Below the pieces are notes generated by a model. The model saw nothing but the letters and a program-made list of their open reading frames with translations. It ran no database searches and was not told the DNA's origin. This document shows, piece after piece, positions 53,319-62,935 of a stretch of 64,000 bases of DNA (the stretch's first letter is position 1; each line of letters starts with the position of its first letter). The stretch comes from Sphaerosporella brunnea. Taxonomy: Eukaryota > Ascomycota > Pezizomycetes > Pezizales > Pyronemataceae. Both the position numbers and the translations under genes were made by a program. Location: assembly GCA_008704415.1 (NCBI GenBank), contig VXIS01000001.1, positions 362,146 to 426,145 on the forward strand, given 5' to 3'.

Positions 53319-54485
53319 ATGGCAAAAGTCAAGAAAACCAGCACATCGCAGAAAACGTCGCGGACCTTCCGGATCCCGAACAAGCTCCACCGGCAGGCCC
53401 ACAGCATCCGGCTAAAAACCGCGTTGGGCGCCGCAAAACGCAAAGAAAAATTCGACCGCAAAAAGGCCGAAGCCAAAGACCCGTCGCTGCGCGAAAAGCG
53501 CATGGTCACCAACATCCCGGATACAATCGAGCGGAAGCGAATATGGGACGAAAGGATTCCGGGTGCGGTTCCTACCGCCGCAGGAGAAGAGAAGGAGAAG
53601 AATGATGAGGCGGCTACTGCTGCTGCTGGTGCGGATGAGGCTGCGCAGGAGGAGCTGGCGGCGAAGGAACTGGCTGCTGCGCATGAAACCGCGCAAGAAG
53701 CTGCTGCGGAAAGCGCAGAGATTGAGGGCCTTTTCCCCACATTGAGTCGGCCGCCGGAAGGACCCCCACGGATCCTTCTCACCACTTCGCGCTTCAACCA
53801 CACGCACGACCAAGCCACTGAGCTCGCAAACCTCTTCCCAAACACCACCTACGTGCCACGCAACAACGATCTCGGCATCCTCGACATGTGCAAGATCGCG
53901 TCGAAGCCGACGAAGATCGACCCCAGCACTGGTGAGGTGCGAAAGCCATATTCCCACCTGATAGTAGCAAACGTCAACGCGAAGCTGATCGACGCGTTAA
54001 CAATAATCGTGTTACCCGCCGGCCCGACCTTCCGCTTCACGATGTCGAGCTACCAGCCCGCAATGCGTATTGGCGGCCACGGAAGACCCACCTCCCACAT
54101 CCCCGAGCTCATCCTCAACAACTTCCTCACACCGCTGGGAAAAACCACTGCGGGGTTGTTCCAGTCTTTGTTCCCGCAGCAGCCGGAGCTGCAGGGAAGG
54201 CAAGTCGTGACCCTGCACAACCAGCGCGATTTCATCTTCTTTCGGAGACATCGTTATGTCTTCCGCGAGAAGCGGGAGACTGAGAAGGAGGCCGGTTTTG
54301 GCCTGGATACGAGCCGCGCTGATGGCGGGAAGGGAATGGAGGGGCTCGGTGTCAGAGTCGGCTTGCAGGAGATTGGCCCGAGGTTTACGTTGAAGCTGAG
54401 GAGAGTGGAGAGGGGCATCAAGAAGGATACGGTGTTCGAGTGGAACGGCGGCATGGATAAGGTCAGGACGAAGTTCCAGCTGTAA
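53319..54485 (+). CDS. rpf1: Ribosome production factor 1 (RPF1), Brix domain
   Basis: Intronless, 388 residues. The basic N-terminus includes RTFRIPNKLHRQAHSIRLK and AAKRKEKFDRKKAEAKDPSL, then RMVTNIPDTIERKRIWDER, typical of RPF1. An Ala/Glu-rich linker precedes the Brix domain (about residues 148-360): PPRILLTTSRFNHTHDQATE, DLGILDMCKIA, SHLIVANVNAKLIDALTII, LPAGPTFRFTMSSY, RQVVTLHNQRDFIFFRRHRY, and the closing EIGPRFTLKLRRVERG. Rpf1 acts in nucleolar 60S assembly (27S pre-rRNA processing). Confidence 0.95.
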   Translation: MAKVKKTSTSQKTSRTFRIPNKLHRQAHSIRLKTALGAAKRKEKFDRKKAEAKDPSLREKRMVTNIPDTIERKRIWDERIPGAVPTAAGEEKEKNDEAATAAAGADEAAQEELAAKELAAAHETAQEAAAESAEIEGLFPTLSRPPEGPPRILLTTSRFNHTHDQATELANLFPNTTYVPRNNDLGILDMCKIASKPTKIDPSTGEVRKPYSHLIVANVNAKLIDALTIIVLPAGPTFRFTMSSYQPAMRIGGHGRPTSHIPELILNNFLTPLGKTTAGLFQSLFPQQPELQGRQVVTLHNQRDFIFFRRHRYVFREKRETEKEAGFGLDTSRADGGKGMEGLGVRVGLQEIGPRFTLKLRRVERGIKKDTVFEWNGGMDKVRTKFQL

Positions 54486-55037
54486 CGGGAACGAGCTGGG
54501 TGCGACTGTGCTGGTGCTGGTGGTGGTGGCAGGAGAAGGAGTTGGTTTGCATCAGAAGTCGTTTGTATTGGCGTTTTCAAAAGTACTTTAATGATGGCAT
54601 TTGGTTCCCCCAACATTCCAAACCTCTACATACCGGTTTTCAGAAGACTGAGAAAGTGATTCGCCATGTCCGGCCTTGGAAGGAGTGAGAATTGAAGAGC
54701 TTGCTCTTCCTTCATAAACCATGACTCGGATTATCTTGACCCCAACACGTGATCCGTAACTTCATTTCTCTGCACGCGCAGCCGCAATTCTGACAGACTG
54801 CGCATTTCGTTTGCCAGAAAACGAATTGCTTCACATATTGCTCACAAAAAACCTCATAGAAAGCGCGCTTAACTCTCTTTTGTTCCGACCCCGGCATTGG
54901 TTGGTTAATGCTTTTTTTCACATTCCCAATCCAACATTGTACCGCAACCCAAGCTGAAAGAACCCGTTTTGATAGAGAAGTACAAAAGCAAACCCAGAAA
55001 GAAACTCCCGTGACCATGCGCCTCCCCGTCAGAACAT
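54486..55037. other. Intergenic interval between convergent genes
   Basis: 552 bp; 3' flanks of RPF1 and ribosomal protein uL2. No gene or RNA is recognised. Confidence 0.5.
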
Positions 55038-56100
55038 TTAGTCCTTGGTCTTCTGGGTACCACGCAGCAAACCAGTACGACGAGCAGCGATGACTAAATC
55101 GAGCGATTAGCGGAGCTCTGTAAAAATCGAAATTTTGGAGTACTTACGACCAGCCTTCTGACCGGGCACAGCGTAGCGCGAGATAGTAGAAGCCTTTCCA
55201 ATGTGCTGGTGGTTACCACCTCCGTGAGGATGGTCGACAGGGTTCATGGCAACACCACGAGTCTTGGGCCAGCTGTTACCCTTGGCCTTGTACTTGTGCA
55301 TGGCGCGGGACGCCTTGAGTAGGGGCTTGTCGGTTCTGGCACCACCGGCAACGATACCGATCATACCACGGGCGGTCGAGGGGACGACCTTCTTGGCACC
55401 GGAGGGGAGCTTGATGCGGGTCTTTCCGGTGTCGGTGTCGTGTCCGATGACGGTGACGTAGTTACCGGACGTACGTCCGAGCGCACCACGGTCGCCCATC
55501 TTCTCCTCAACGTTGGTAACGACGGTACCCTCGGGCATAGAGCCCAGAGGGAGGACGTTTCCAATGTTAAGGGAGGCCTTCTTTCCAGCGTAGATGAACT
55601 GTCCGGTATACATGCCCTCGTTGGCAATGAAACTGTAACCCCACATTAACCCTCCATCCAACAACTTCGGATTCGGGCGACGTACGTCTCCTTGTTGAGC
55701 TTGTAGCGGTAAGGGTCACGGAAGACGACCTTGGCGAGGGGAGCTCCTCGGCCGGAGTCGTGGATGATCTCCTTCACGATACCGCGGATGTATCCATGGC
55801 GCTCAGCATAGTCGAGGGTTCTGAACTTGGCAGGGTTCTATTCGGCGGAAACCGTCAGCATTGTCGCAAGGTAGATTCGTGCGATCGGTGGATTTGGACG
55901 TGCCTTCCTCAGCCGGGTGTTGGCAGCTAAACAAGCGAAATGTTAGCTATCTCCATATCCTTCGAGGATCGCAGTTTTGGGATTTCGTCGTACTGAAGAT
56001 GGAACCGGCTCCCTTTCTCTGATTACGGATGACTCTGTAAACGGATTTTCGTCAGTCGATAATCCAGCGATGTAGCGACACGACGTGACATGCCTTCCCA
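55038..56100 (-). CDS. rpl2: 60S ribosomal protein uL2 (yeast L2 / mammalian L8)
   Basis: Six exons: 56100-56093, 56034-55994, 55926-55904, 55837-55686, 55632-55148 and 55093-55038, giving 254 residues, exactly the yeast length. Only this splicing gives the conserved protein [100 protein letters not shown] and the end [10 protein letters not shown]. Introns 1 (56035-56092) and 3 (55838-55903) start with GC rather than GT (AAG|GCATGT and AAG|GCACGT); nearby GT alternatives shift the frame. Introns 2, 4 and 5 are GT/AG. Exon 1 has just eight bases. uL2 sits by the peptidyl-transferase centre. Confidence 0.93.
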
Positions 56101-56606
56101 TTGTGCCGGCGGTGTTGGTGGGTTGCTGATTATCGGGGCGGTCGTTTCGTCGTCGGTCGTCAAGGAAGTTCTCGCGTTGTGCCGAACTGAAACTGTGTGT
56201 GGTGTGGGATGTGGAGTGGGGCTAAAACCCTGGTCACGCACCGCAGTCACAAAGAGCACGTGGGCAAATTACCCGCCTGACAAATGAACTCCAGATCGTT
56301 CAGAATGGAGTGCAATACGATATCTCTAGTGATTTCAAGCGAGATGTCAATGGTACCGAAGTTATATTTGCAAGCAGTGTGGTGGGTATTCCAGGTTGCT
56401 ACGCACGAAGCCTCCCGCGCCAGGCAAACAACGTCAACTATTAGCCACACCTAGATCCTCTCCAAGAACATGAGTTTGGGAGTGTCTGGTTTCATGGGCT
56501 GGGGAAAGCTCCAATGCATTATAAGCAGCATCCCTTCCTGCCATAATATACACAATGCTTCTGCCCCAGGTATCACATCATACAACTCTCGCATGCGCCA
56601 CTGATT
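56101..56606. promoter_or_regulatory. Promoter region of uL2 / 3' flank of PGS1
   Basis: 506 bp upstream of uL2 on the minus strand. It includes GGGGCTAAAACCCTGG near 56218 (an AGGGTTTT word on the gene strand) and a CCACACACC-rich segment. Motif function is not established. Confidence 0.35.
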
Positions 56607-58383
56607 TTACAGCTGCCCTCCAAGAGCACCAACCAACCAAAGTGCCAGCCTGACCTTGAGCGATACTCTCCGCTCGGTACGCATAAAGTCTTCGATTGTG
56701 ACCTTTTGGCTCTTTTCTTGAAGCCAGTTCGCTTCATCCCCTAGTCTTCTCTTCAGGTCCTCGTCACGAGTGACGACTAATGCATTCATCTCGAGATCAA
56801 GGCTGTAAGATCTCTTCGTGTAGTTGGAAGAGCCCACCAGCGTGATACTGGGATTTTCTTCCTTGGGCATTGCCACCCACACGCCTGAAACTCTGTGAGC
56901 CTAGGTAATTTTATGATGCACTGGTGATACGAACCCTTTGCGTGATATGTCCATGCATCGGGGTCCTGCCCATACACGCCCTTCTTCCACTCCTTTAGCT
57001 CGATATTCTGTTCCTTACCAAACTTGAGGACATCCTCCAAGAAGCGCCGAGAAAGCAATGTGTATGCAGGCGGCAGCATATTTGAAATGCCCTTGCTGCC
57101 ATAGAATCCGTTTGCTTCCGGAGCCGCAGTGACCACAGTTCCCATTGATCTTGATTTCAAGAGCAATTCCTTCAGCTCCGGCTGGATGTTGAAGTACCCA
57201 GCTGTAAAGCACCACCGAGATCCGGCTGCAGTCTCCTGCTCAAGCGCAGCAAGCACCTTCGATAAGGCTAGATACTCCGTGGAAGCGTCCGATTTTAACA
57301 CCGGGGTAAATTGACCAACGGGATACACAACAGTCTTGGCCTCGGTGGGGGAATTGCCTTTTGCTGGAGGCTGTATCAACGGGTTGAGTAGCAGTGCCGC
57401 AGCTTCCTTGTACCTTTCGGGTTCCTCGATGGGCGGTGGTGCTAGATTTGACTCTGGCCAGTCCATAACATAGCCACCCACCTCCGCCGGACCTGGCAAG
57501 ACCCTGTAACTTATAGAGCAGATGGTGTTGTGGATCTTCTCATAGTAATCCGTCAGGCGTGGACACGAAAATACATGGTATCTGTCCTGACGGTTGGTGA
57601 AGTAATCCGTGGATAGGTTGGCCCTTTGCGGAGTGCGTCAGTCCAGCCGTTCCCTATCCAAGCTACGGGAATGACGTCGCATACCCGGACATGATAATCT
57701 CGTCGTCTATTCCGTAAAGCTTCATGTGCTGCAGTCCCCAGCCTTCATTCAGCCGGTTCGGGACAACCTTCTTCTTGAGGCCGGTGAAGTTTGGTGTATG
57801 GTACATCCTGACAGTCACCCTATCCTCACCAAACTCCTCAACGAGCGGAGCAAGCAGAGAAGCGCATGATGCCTTCGGTGTTTCTCTCGTTCCACGCAGA
57901 GCGTCGGAGAGTATGGAGACCTTGAGCTCGGGCTGAGCCCGGAGGGCTTGACGCAAAGTGTCGATCTACAAGGTCAGCTCCTGGTTGTAGGCTTGCAGAG
58001 GGAATTTACTAGTACCAGTTCATCTTCCGTTTTCCCGATATATAAAGTAGACAAAAACACCCGCCTCTTCGCCTTCAATATCCGCTCCTATGCTATAATC
58101 AGCGAGAATTCTCCTCAAAATTATGGATCGAATATACCTTCAATCCGGCATAGAAATCCGCCGGGTTTCTGATAATCTGTATCCTATCCGCCTCCACCTC
58201 AAACCTCGGCGCAAGCTTGTCGAGCTCATTCGTTATTGACCCAAGAATTGGCACTCTTGCTGCCGCTATTGGCGCTGGTGGAGTAGACGCAGAAGCCATA
58301 CACCGCTTCGTACATACCGCACTGACGTGCCTCCTCGCGGTCGGTAGACGCGCAATTGCAGGACGGAAACGAGTGATTATCAT
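56607..58383 (-). CDS. pgs1: CDP-diacylglycerol-glycerol-3-phosphate 3-phosphatidyltransferase (PGS1)
   Basis: Five exons: 58383-58138, 58087-58016, 57965-57685, 57623-56935 and 56884-56607. The introns are 50-61 nt with CTGAC-type branch sites, giving 521 residues, the yeast length. The N-terminus MIITRFRPAIARLPTARRHV is a mitochondrial presequence. RRVFLSTLYIGKTEDEL is the family N-terminal motif. Two phospholipase-D half-sites are present: HMKLYGIDDEIIMSGANLS (His186/Lys188/Asp193) and HAKG (from His427) followed by SITLVGSSNYTKRSYSLDLE. The DYFTNRQDRYHVF stretch is typical. The enzyme makes phosphatidylglycerol-phosphate on the matrix face, the committed step to cardiolipin. The gene is divergent from NDUFA12. 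Confidence 0.95.
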
Positions 58384-58630
58384 CGGTGGTGGTTGTGCTG
58401 TTTCCGTTCCGCAAAGAGTGCAACCAACCGGGTAAATTATGTTCAGGCACTTTCCGGGCGGCTGCAGGAGCAACGAGACCACACCAAGGCGCCACTCCGC
58501 CTGATATCTCCACTCACCGCACCCCAACCAATCTCGTGTACGTGTCGCTGCCCTCCGAACCCAGTGCGTTCCATTCGATAGCTTTTCTCGGGAGCTTTCG
58601 CGCTGATGACTACATTCCCACCGCAGAGCC
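58384..58630. promoter_or_regulatory. 247-bp bidirectional promoter between PGS1 and NDUFA12
   Basis: The start codons of PGS1 (minus) and the complex I subunit (plus) are separated by 247 bp. Both products act at the mitochondrial inner membrane and cardiolipin is required by complex I, so shared control would make sense. No specific factor site is claimed. Confidence 0.5.
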
Positions 58631-59422
58631 ATGTCTACCCCCACCCGTACCATCCGGAACTTCTTCCGCATCGGCCCAAAGCAGGCGTTCTGGCAGATGC
58701 TCGTGAGTGACATCACTTCCCTGGAGGAGAGGCGGTTTGCGCGGGAAGGTTCTGCTGCGGGGTTTCTTGCTGACCGGCGAGGCGATATAGACCATTGGTT
58801 TGCCCCCTCCTCCTGCGACCCTGCATTTTCGACGATTCTAAATCCCCGCCTTCCAGGTGACACCAAGGCCGGTACACTCGTCGGAAAGGATCGCTTCGGC
58901 AACAAGTTCTACGAGAACAACGAGGAGGAGCTGCCTCGTACGTACCCGAGTCCGGGCGGCAATGCGAGTGATAGTTGGATTGACCAGCATAGTGCGAACC
59001 AAGTGGGTCGACTACAAGGAATTCGACTATGATGCGTGCGTCCATCCGCCGAACGATATGTTGTTGGTTCCAAACTGATCTGTGTGTGCAGTGCCCACGT
59101 TGAGCCCGGCTGGTAACACAACTAAGCTCACCCACTTTTCCGGCGCGAATCGGGGTTGACCAGTGATCAGGCACGCATGGCTCCACTATCTCGTCGACAA
59201 GCCACCCGGAGTCGAGCCAACCCTGAAGCATGAGAAACGGCCGTGGGAGCCCAAGGAGCACATCCCCAACTTAACGTTCACCCGCGGTGCATACAAACCG
59301 TACTCCACGTGAGTAGCCAGACTCTGCATTAGTGTGCCTATTCAAAATTGTTGACATTACGCAGGACTCTGCCCAAGATCCAGGAGTGGCAGGCGGTCGC
59401 GAAACCCAGGGCCCGGGCGTAG
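58631..59422 (+). CDS. NADH dehydrogenase (complex I) subunit NDUFA12/B17.2
   Basis: Six exons: 58631-58706, 58857-58937, 58993-59035, 59092-59112, 59171-59308 and 59365-59422, giving 138 residues. Conserved stretches are DTKAGTLVGKDRFGNKFYEN, EELPLRTKWVDYKEFDYDA, EPGWHAWLHYLVDKPPG, RPWEPKEHIPNLTFTRGAYK and PYSTTLPKIQEWQAVAKPR. Introns 2-5 are clean. Intron 1 is the only doubtful one: the phase-1 donor A|GTGACA was chosen; a stronger GTGAGT four bases upstream would break the frame. Intron 1 is 150 nt and free of stops, so unspliced RNA would still be readable. NDUFA12 is a late-assembled accessory subunit of the matrix-arm/membrane-arm junction. Confidence 0.9.
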
Positions 59423-60113
59423 GTGGGTTGTATGGATTGAATTCGCCCAATGACGTTGTATATACGTGAGAAAATGGGTACACGGGAGAGCATCATCATG
59501 ACACATCATGCACATAGCCATGCCTGTAGATCTGCGCATGCGAGGCACAGGAGAGAGAGTGCTGTGTAACGTGTGTATCTAAGTACTGTCGAGTCCCGCT
59601 GTCTGTCGTGCCATGGCAACACAAATACATCCTCCTGCACGAGGACGCGTTTGCGGGAACACCGGCAGAAGGGAAGGAGAAGCAGCTTATGTACCGTAGA
59701 ATCTCGCGTAGATGGGATAGTGGCAAAGCCACTCAGCCACGTCCCTTGCTCGCGAGACAATGCGGTACTCTACTTATGTACTAGCGCATGGTACCAGGCT
59801 GGGCTGATCCCCCGTTATCGCGATTCCCAAAACGGACAGCAGCAAGCAGCAGGGCGTGGCGCATTTTTTTATTTTTTATTTTTGTTTTAGTCATGTTGTG
59901 TTCGGCCGCTTGCGGCCCTGACATACAGGGTACATGTAGACTGGCCTCGCATCCAGTCCCCTGGTGCCGACCGCTGGCGTGACCCAGGAATCGCTGCTAC
60001 GGCGTACAACCGGTGATACGCTAGTCTAGCGCGTGAATCCCAAAACGTACTGTAAATGTTGGTGAGAGGGCCTGGAGACTTCCACCTCACCAAAATCGAT
60101 TCTTCCCGACAAC
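59423..60113. other. Intergenic interval before the DUF6589 gene
   Basis: It contains the small foldback element 59692-59767, an AT-rich run near 59869 and the GC palindrome CGGCCGCTTGCGGCC near 59909. No gene is supported. It may include the left end of a larger mobile element. Confidence 0.45.
59692..59767. mobile_element. 76-bp MITE related to the 48506-48625 element
   Basis: The ends TACCGTAGAATCTCGCG and CGCGAGACAATGCGGTA are imperfect inverted repeats (13 of 17). The core TGGCAAAGCCACTCAGCC and the right end CTTGCTCGCGAG...TGCGGTA match the 48506-48625 element closely. TA lies at both ends. It is a short or internally deleted family member. Confidence 0.65.
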
Positions 60114-62912
60114 ATGCCTACTACCTGTGGAATCGCTTCGTGCATCACCGGCCAGTCAGAACAGAGTAATCCCGTTCAACCCGGGACGCCGATCGAGGAA
60201 TCCCAACATCACTCCCGGGGAGCTCAACCTGGCCCGCCAGGGCTTACACCTCTGCTATATCTCGATTCTGAAGCTCGTAGAATGGGATTCTCCTCACTTG
60301 CACAGGCCGTACTACACCAGGTTTCGGAGTCCTCAGACCTCGATCACTCTGCGCTCAAGGATTATACCGCACTCTTGACGACAATCGTTGCGCAGAAGAA
60401 GTTCAACGCGACCATAGCAAGCTACAACAAACGATTCATGCGGGGTGTCACCCAGCTGCTTACGGACCACAGCATGAAGGAGTTAGATGTCCTCGTCGCA
60501 AAGCCTGAATCCCGATTCAATATGAAGCGTTTCACACCAGAGCATATCAAAAGCTTCAATCCCACCCTACTCCAGAGTGCCCACCAGCGATATACACCGA
60601 CGTTGCACGCGATACTTCATGGTATCCTGCACAAAGACAATTCCCGACCGGCCCAAGATGATTCCCGCCGTAAACAGCGTCCCTATGATCGGGATTTGGT
60701 CGCCACCGCGGCCATCTGCATGCTATCATATGCCCGACACAGGGAATCCAACGGTCTGCAGGTGCTTACACATTTGGGCAATCAATCGATTTCAATGTGC
60801 TGACATCGGCAGGCTCTCGTGGGATATTTTCTATTCGCAAGCAATACTTCCAAGAGGACAATCGAAGTCTTGCATAGGTTTGGTCTGTCCGTCTCCTACG
60901 AGACGATTCTCAAAGCACTCCGGCACAATGCGGAAGCCTCACGAGACCAATTGCGCCGGGTAGTCAAAGAAGGCCGATTCATGATATCATTCGACAACAT
61001 GAACTTCTATCGAAATGTGCGCGATCAGAGAGCCCACAATCGGAGTCATCAAGTTAATTACACAGCCGGGTTCATCTGCGTCATGGATTGCGATTGTGGG
61101 TCCGGACCAGACTGCGAGTGCGGGGCATTGCCGGAGCGAAGTATCGATCACAAGGCGGCGAGTTTGCTCAGCTTCAAGGATTTCGATATCGATTCCGACG
61201 CCCAGATGTATCTCCATAACGCGGCCGATTATCTGTTCGGTACCGTGCTCAAGCGCCATTTTGCAAGCGCAATGAGCAAGCAGAAAGACCCGGAAACCCG
61301 TGGGCCCCGCTACTCAGTGCCGGATCCCCCTTTGGCCCATATCCGCGTCAAACAGGATCGGGCCCGGATACTGACGTTCCAGACGCTGGATATGGATGAA
61401 GCGTCTATATCCGGGACAATCGATATCTTAAAGGCGCTCGTGCAGGAGCTCGGGATCGATTGTGAAGATGTGCTAGACCGCAAGATCATGCTCCATGGGG
61501 ATTACTTAACTGTGCGCAACGTAACTCGCGCTATGTTTCGGAGATCGGTTGAACCTGAACCTCTTATGCGATTCGGCTGGGTAGAGCCGATTGCTGGGTT
61601 GTTTCATCTTCAGATGAACGTGCTGAAGTTGATATTTGGGGTTTTTGAAGGAGAAGCGGCGGATCCAGGCTCTCTCAAACGATTCAGCACTATCCTTCGC
61701 AGAAAGGGCGTTAGCAAGGATATCAAGGATTTCCACGCATGTGACGATTTCTTCAGAATGGTCCTCGAAGCCTATATCCTGGCATACTATCAGCATTATG
61801 CGGGGCTGGCATATGCCAATCAGCTGAATGCTCACCTCAAAACGAGCGATTGGCCCGCCCAAATCGCACTGGCGGTGCGCGCTGGGATTGATCCTTTCAT
61901 GGTATCGCGGGTGCGTTCGGTGGCCCGCGAGTCAATCGATGCTGCCGTAGGGGTCCGCATGGAGGAGGAGCGTGCGAAATGGGAGGTGCTTAAGGCGCAG
62001 CGGCGATTACAGCGTCAAAACGGACAATCGCTTGCAAATTTGCCCCGCAAGGATTGGAAGAACATCCAATCGAGGTTAACCGCGGATTTGGGTGCGGGGA
62101 TAAGAGACATTGTCAAAGAGAACGCCATGTTATTCCTTAATTGTGGTCTCATCTATCTCGACTTCCACGACGCATGTCGGGGAGGATTCAGTGGGCGCGT
62201 AGAGAGGTGCGTCAAGATGTTCGCAATCCTATTTGCGGGTGGGAAGCACAGCAATTACGCCGGTGAATGTATCCATCTTGTGGCGTGTTTAGCCCGTATG
62301 TGGAAACCGGAATTCAAACAAGCTTGGCTGGACTACTGCCTGATCAACCCGAACTCCAGGCCTGACATATACTGCGCAATCGATAGGCACGGCGAAACAG
62401 TCATTTGAGAGAACAAGGACAAGGTGCGGCCGTCAGCCAATGCTAAGGATGATCGATTTTTGAGAGAGGTGGTGGCACGCAATGTTGGATCACTCCGGGC
62501 AAGCAAGCATGTAATGGCCGAATGCACCGGGGCAACGGACTATCGAAATCGACATACGGAAGTGTCACGGACTGAGGATATCAGCTTGATCCGCAAAAAA
62601 CTGGTTGAAGCCCATGTCTTTACACACGTACCAGGGCGCGGATCTGATTCCCACCCCGCAGGCCGATTGAAGGAATATGAAGATATCATCGGAAGCGGGT
62701 ACTGTGCGATGGCCAGTGGGATTCCGATTAGTAAGTATCTGGCAAGGGCACGGTTTACATGGGATTCAGAATTGCCTCAAGAAGACGATGCGGATCTGGT
62801 TGAGGAAGCTGAATTGGATGACGGTGAACCCGGTTGTGGCGTGTATTCAACTGGGCAGAGGTTGGATGAGCCCGGGTTCAATGAAATCGATGACAGTGAG
62901 GACGAACTGTAG
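60114..62912 (+). pseudogene. DUF6589 protein gene interrupted by an in-frame TGA
   Basis: Exons are 60114-60761 and 60813 onward. The intron 60762-60812 (51 nt) has a GCTGAC branch site and joins SNGLQ to ALVGYFLFASNTSKRTIEVL in phase 0. The reading frame stops at TGA 62406-62408 (747 residues) but continues open in the same frame for another 168 codons to 62912, ending in an acidic tail. Family features of DUF6589: SFDNMNFYRNVRDQRAHNRS followed by YTAGF, KIMLHGDYLTVRNVTRAM, AGLFHLQMNVLKLIFGVFEG, KDIKDFHACDDFFRMVLEAY and SNYAGECIHLVACLARMWKP. The TGA falls shortly after HGETVI inside the conserved C-terminal part and no plausible intron removes it, so the copy is probably truncated. Function is unknown; the invariant Asp-rich positions and repeat-rich setting suggest a transposon-type nuclease (inference). 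Confidence 0.8.
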
Positions 62913-62935
62913 AAGAAGCAAGAATCATATTGTAG

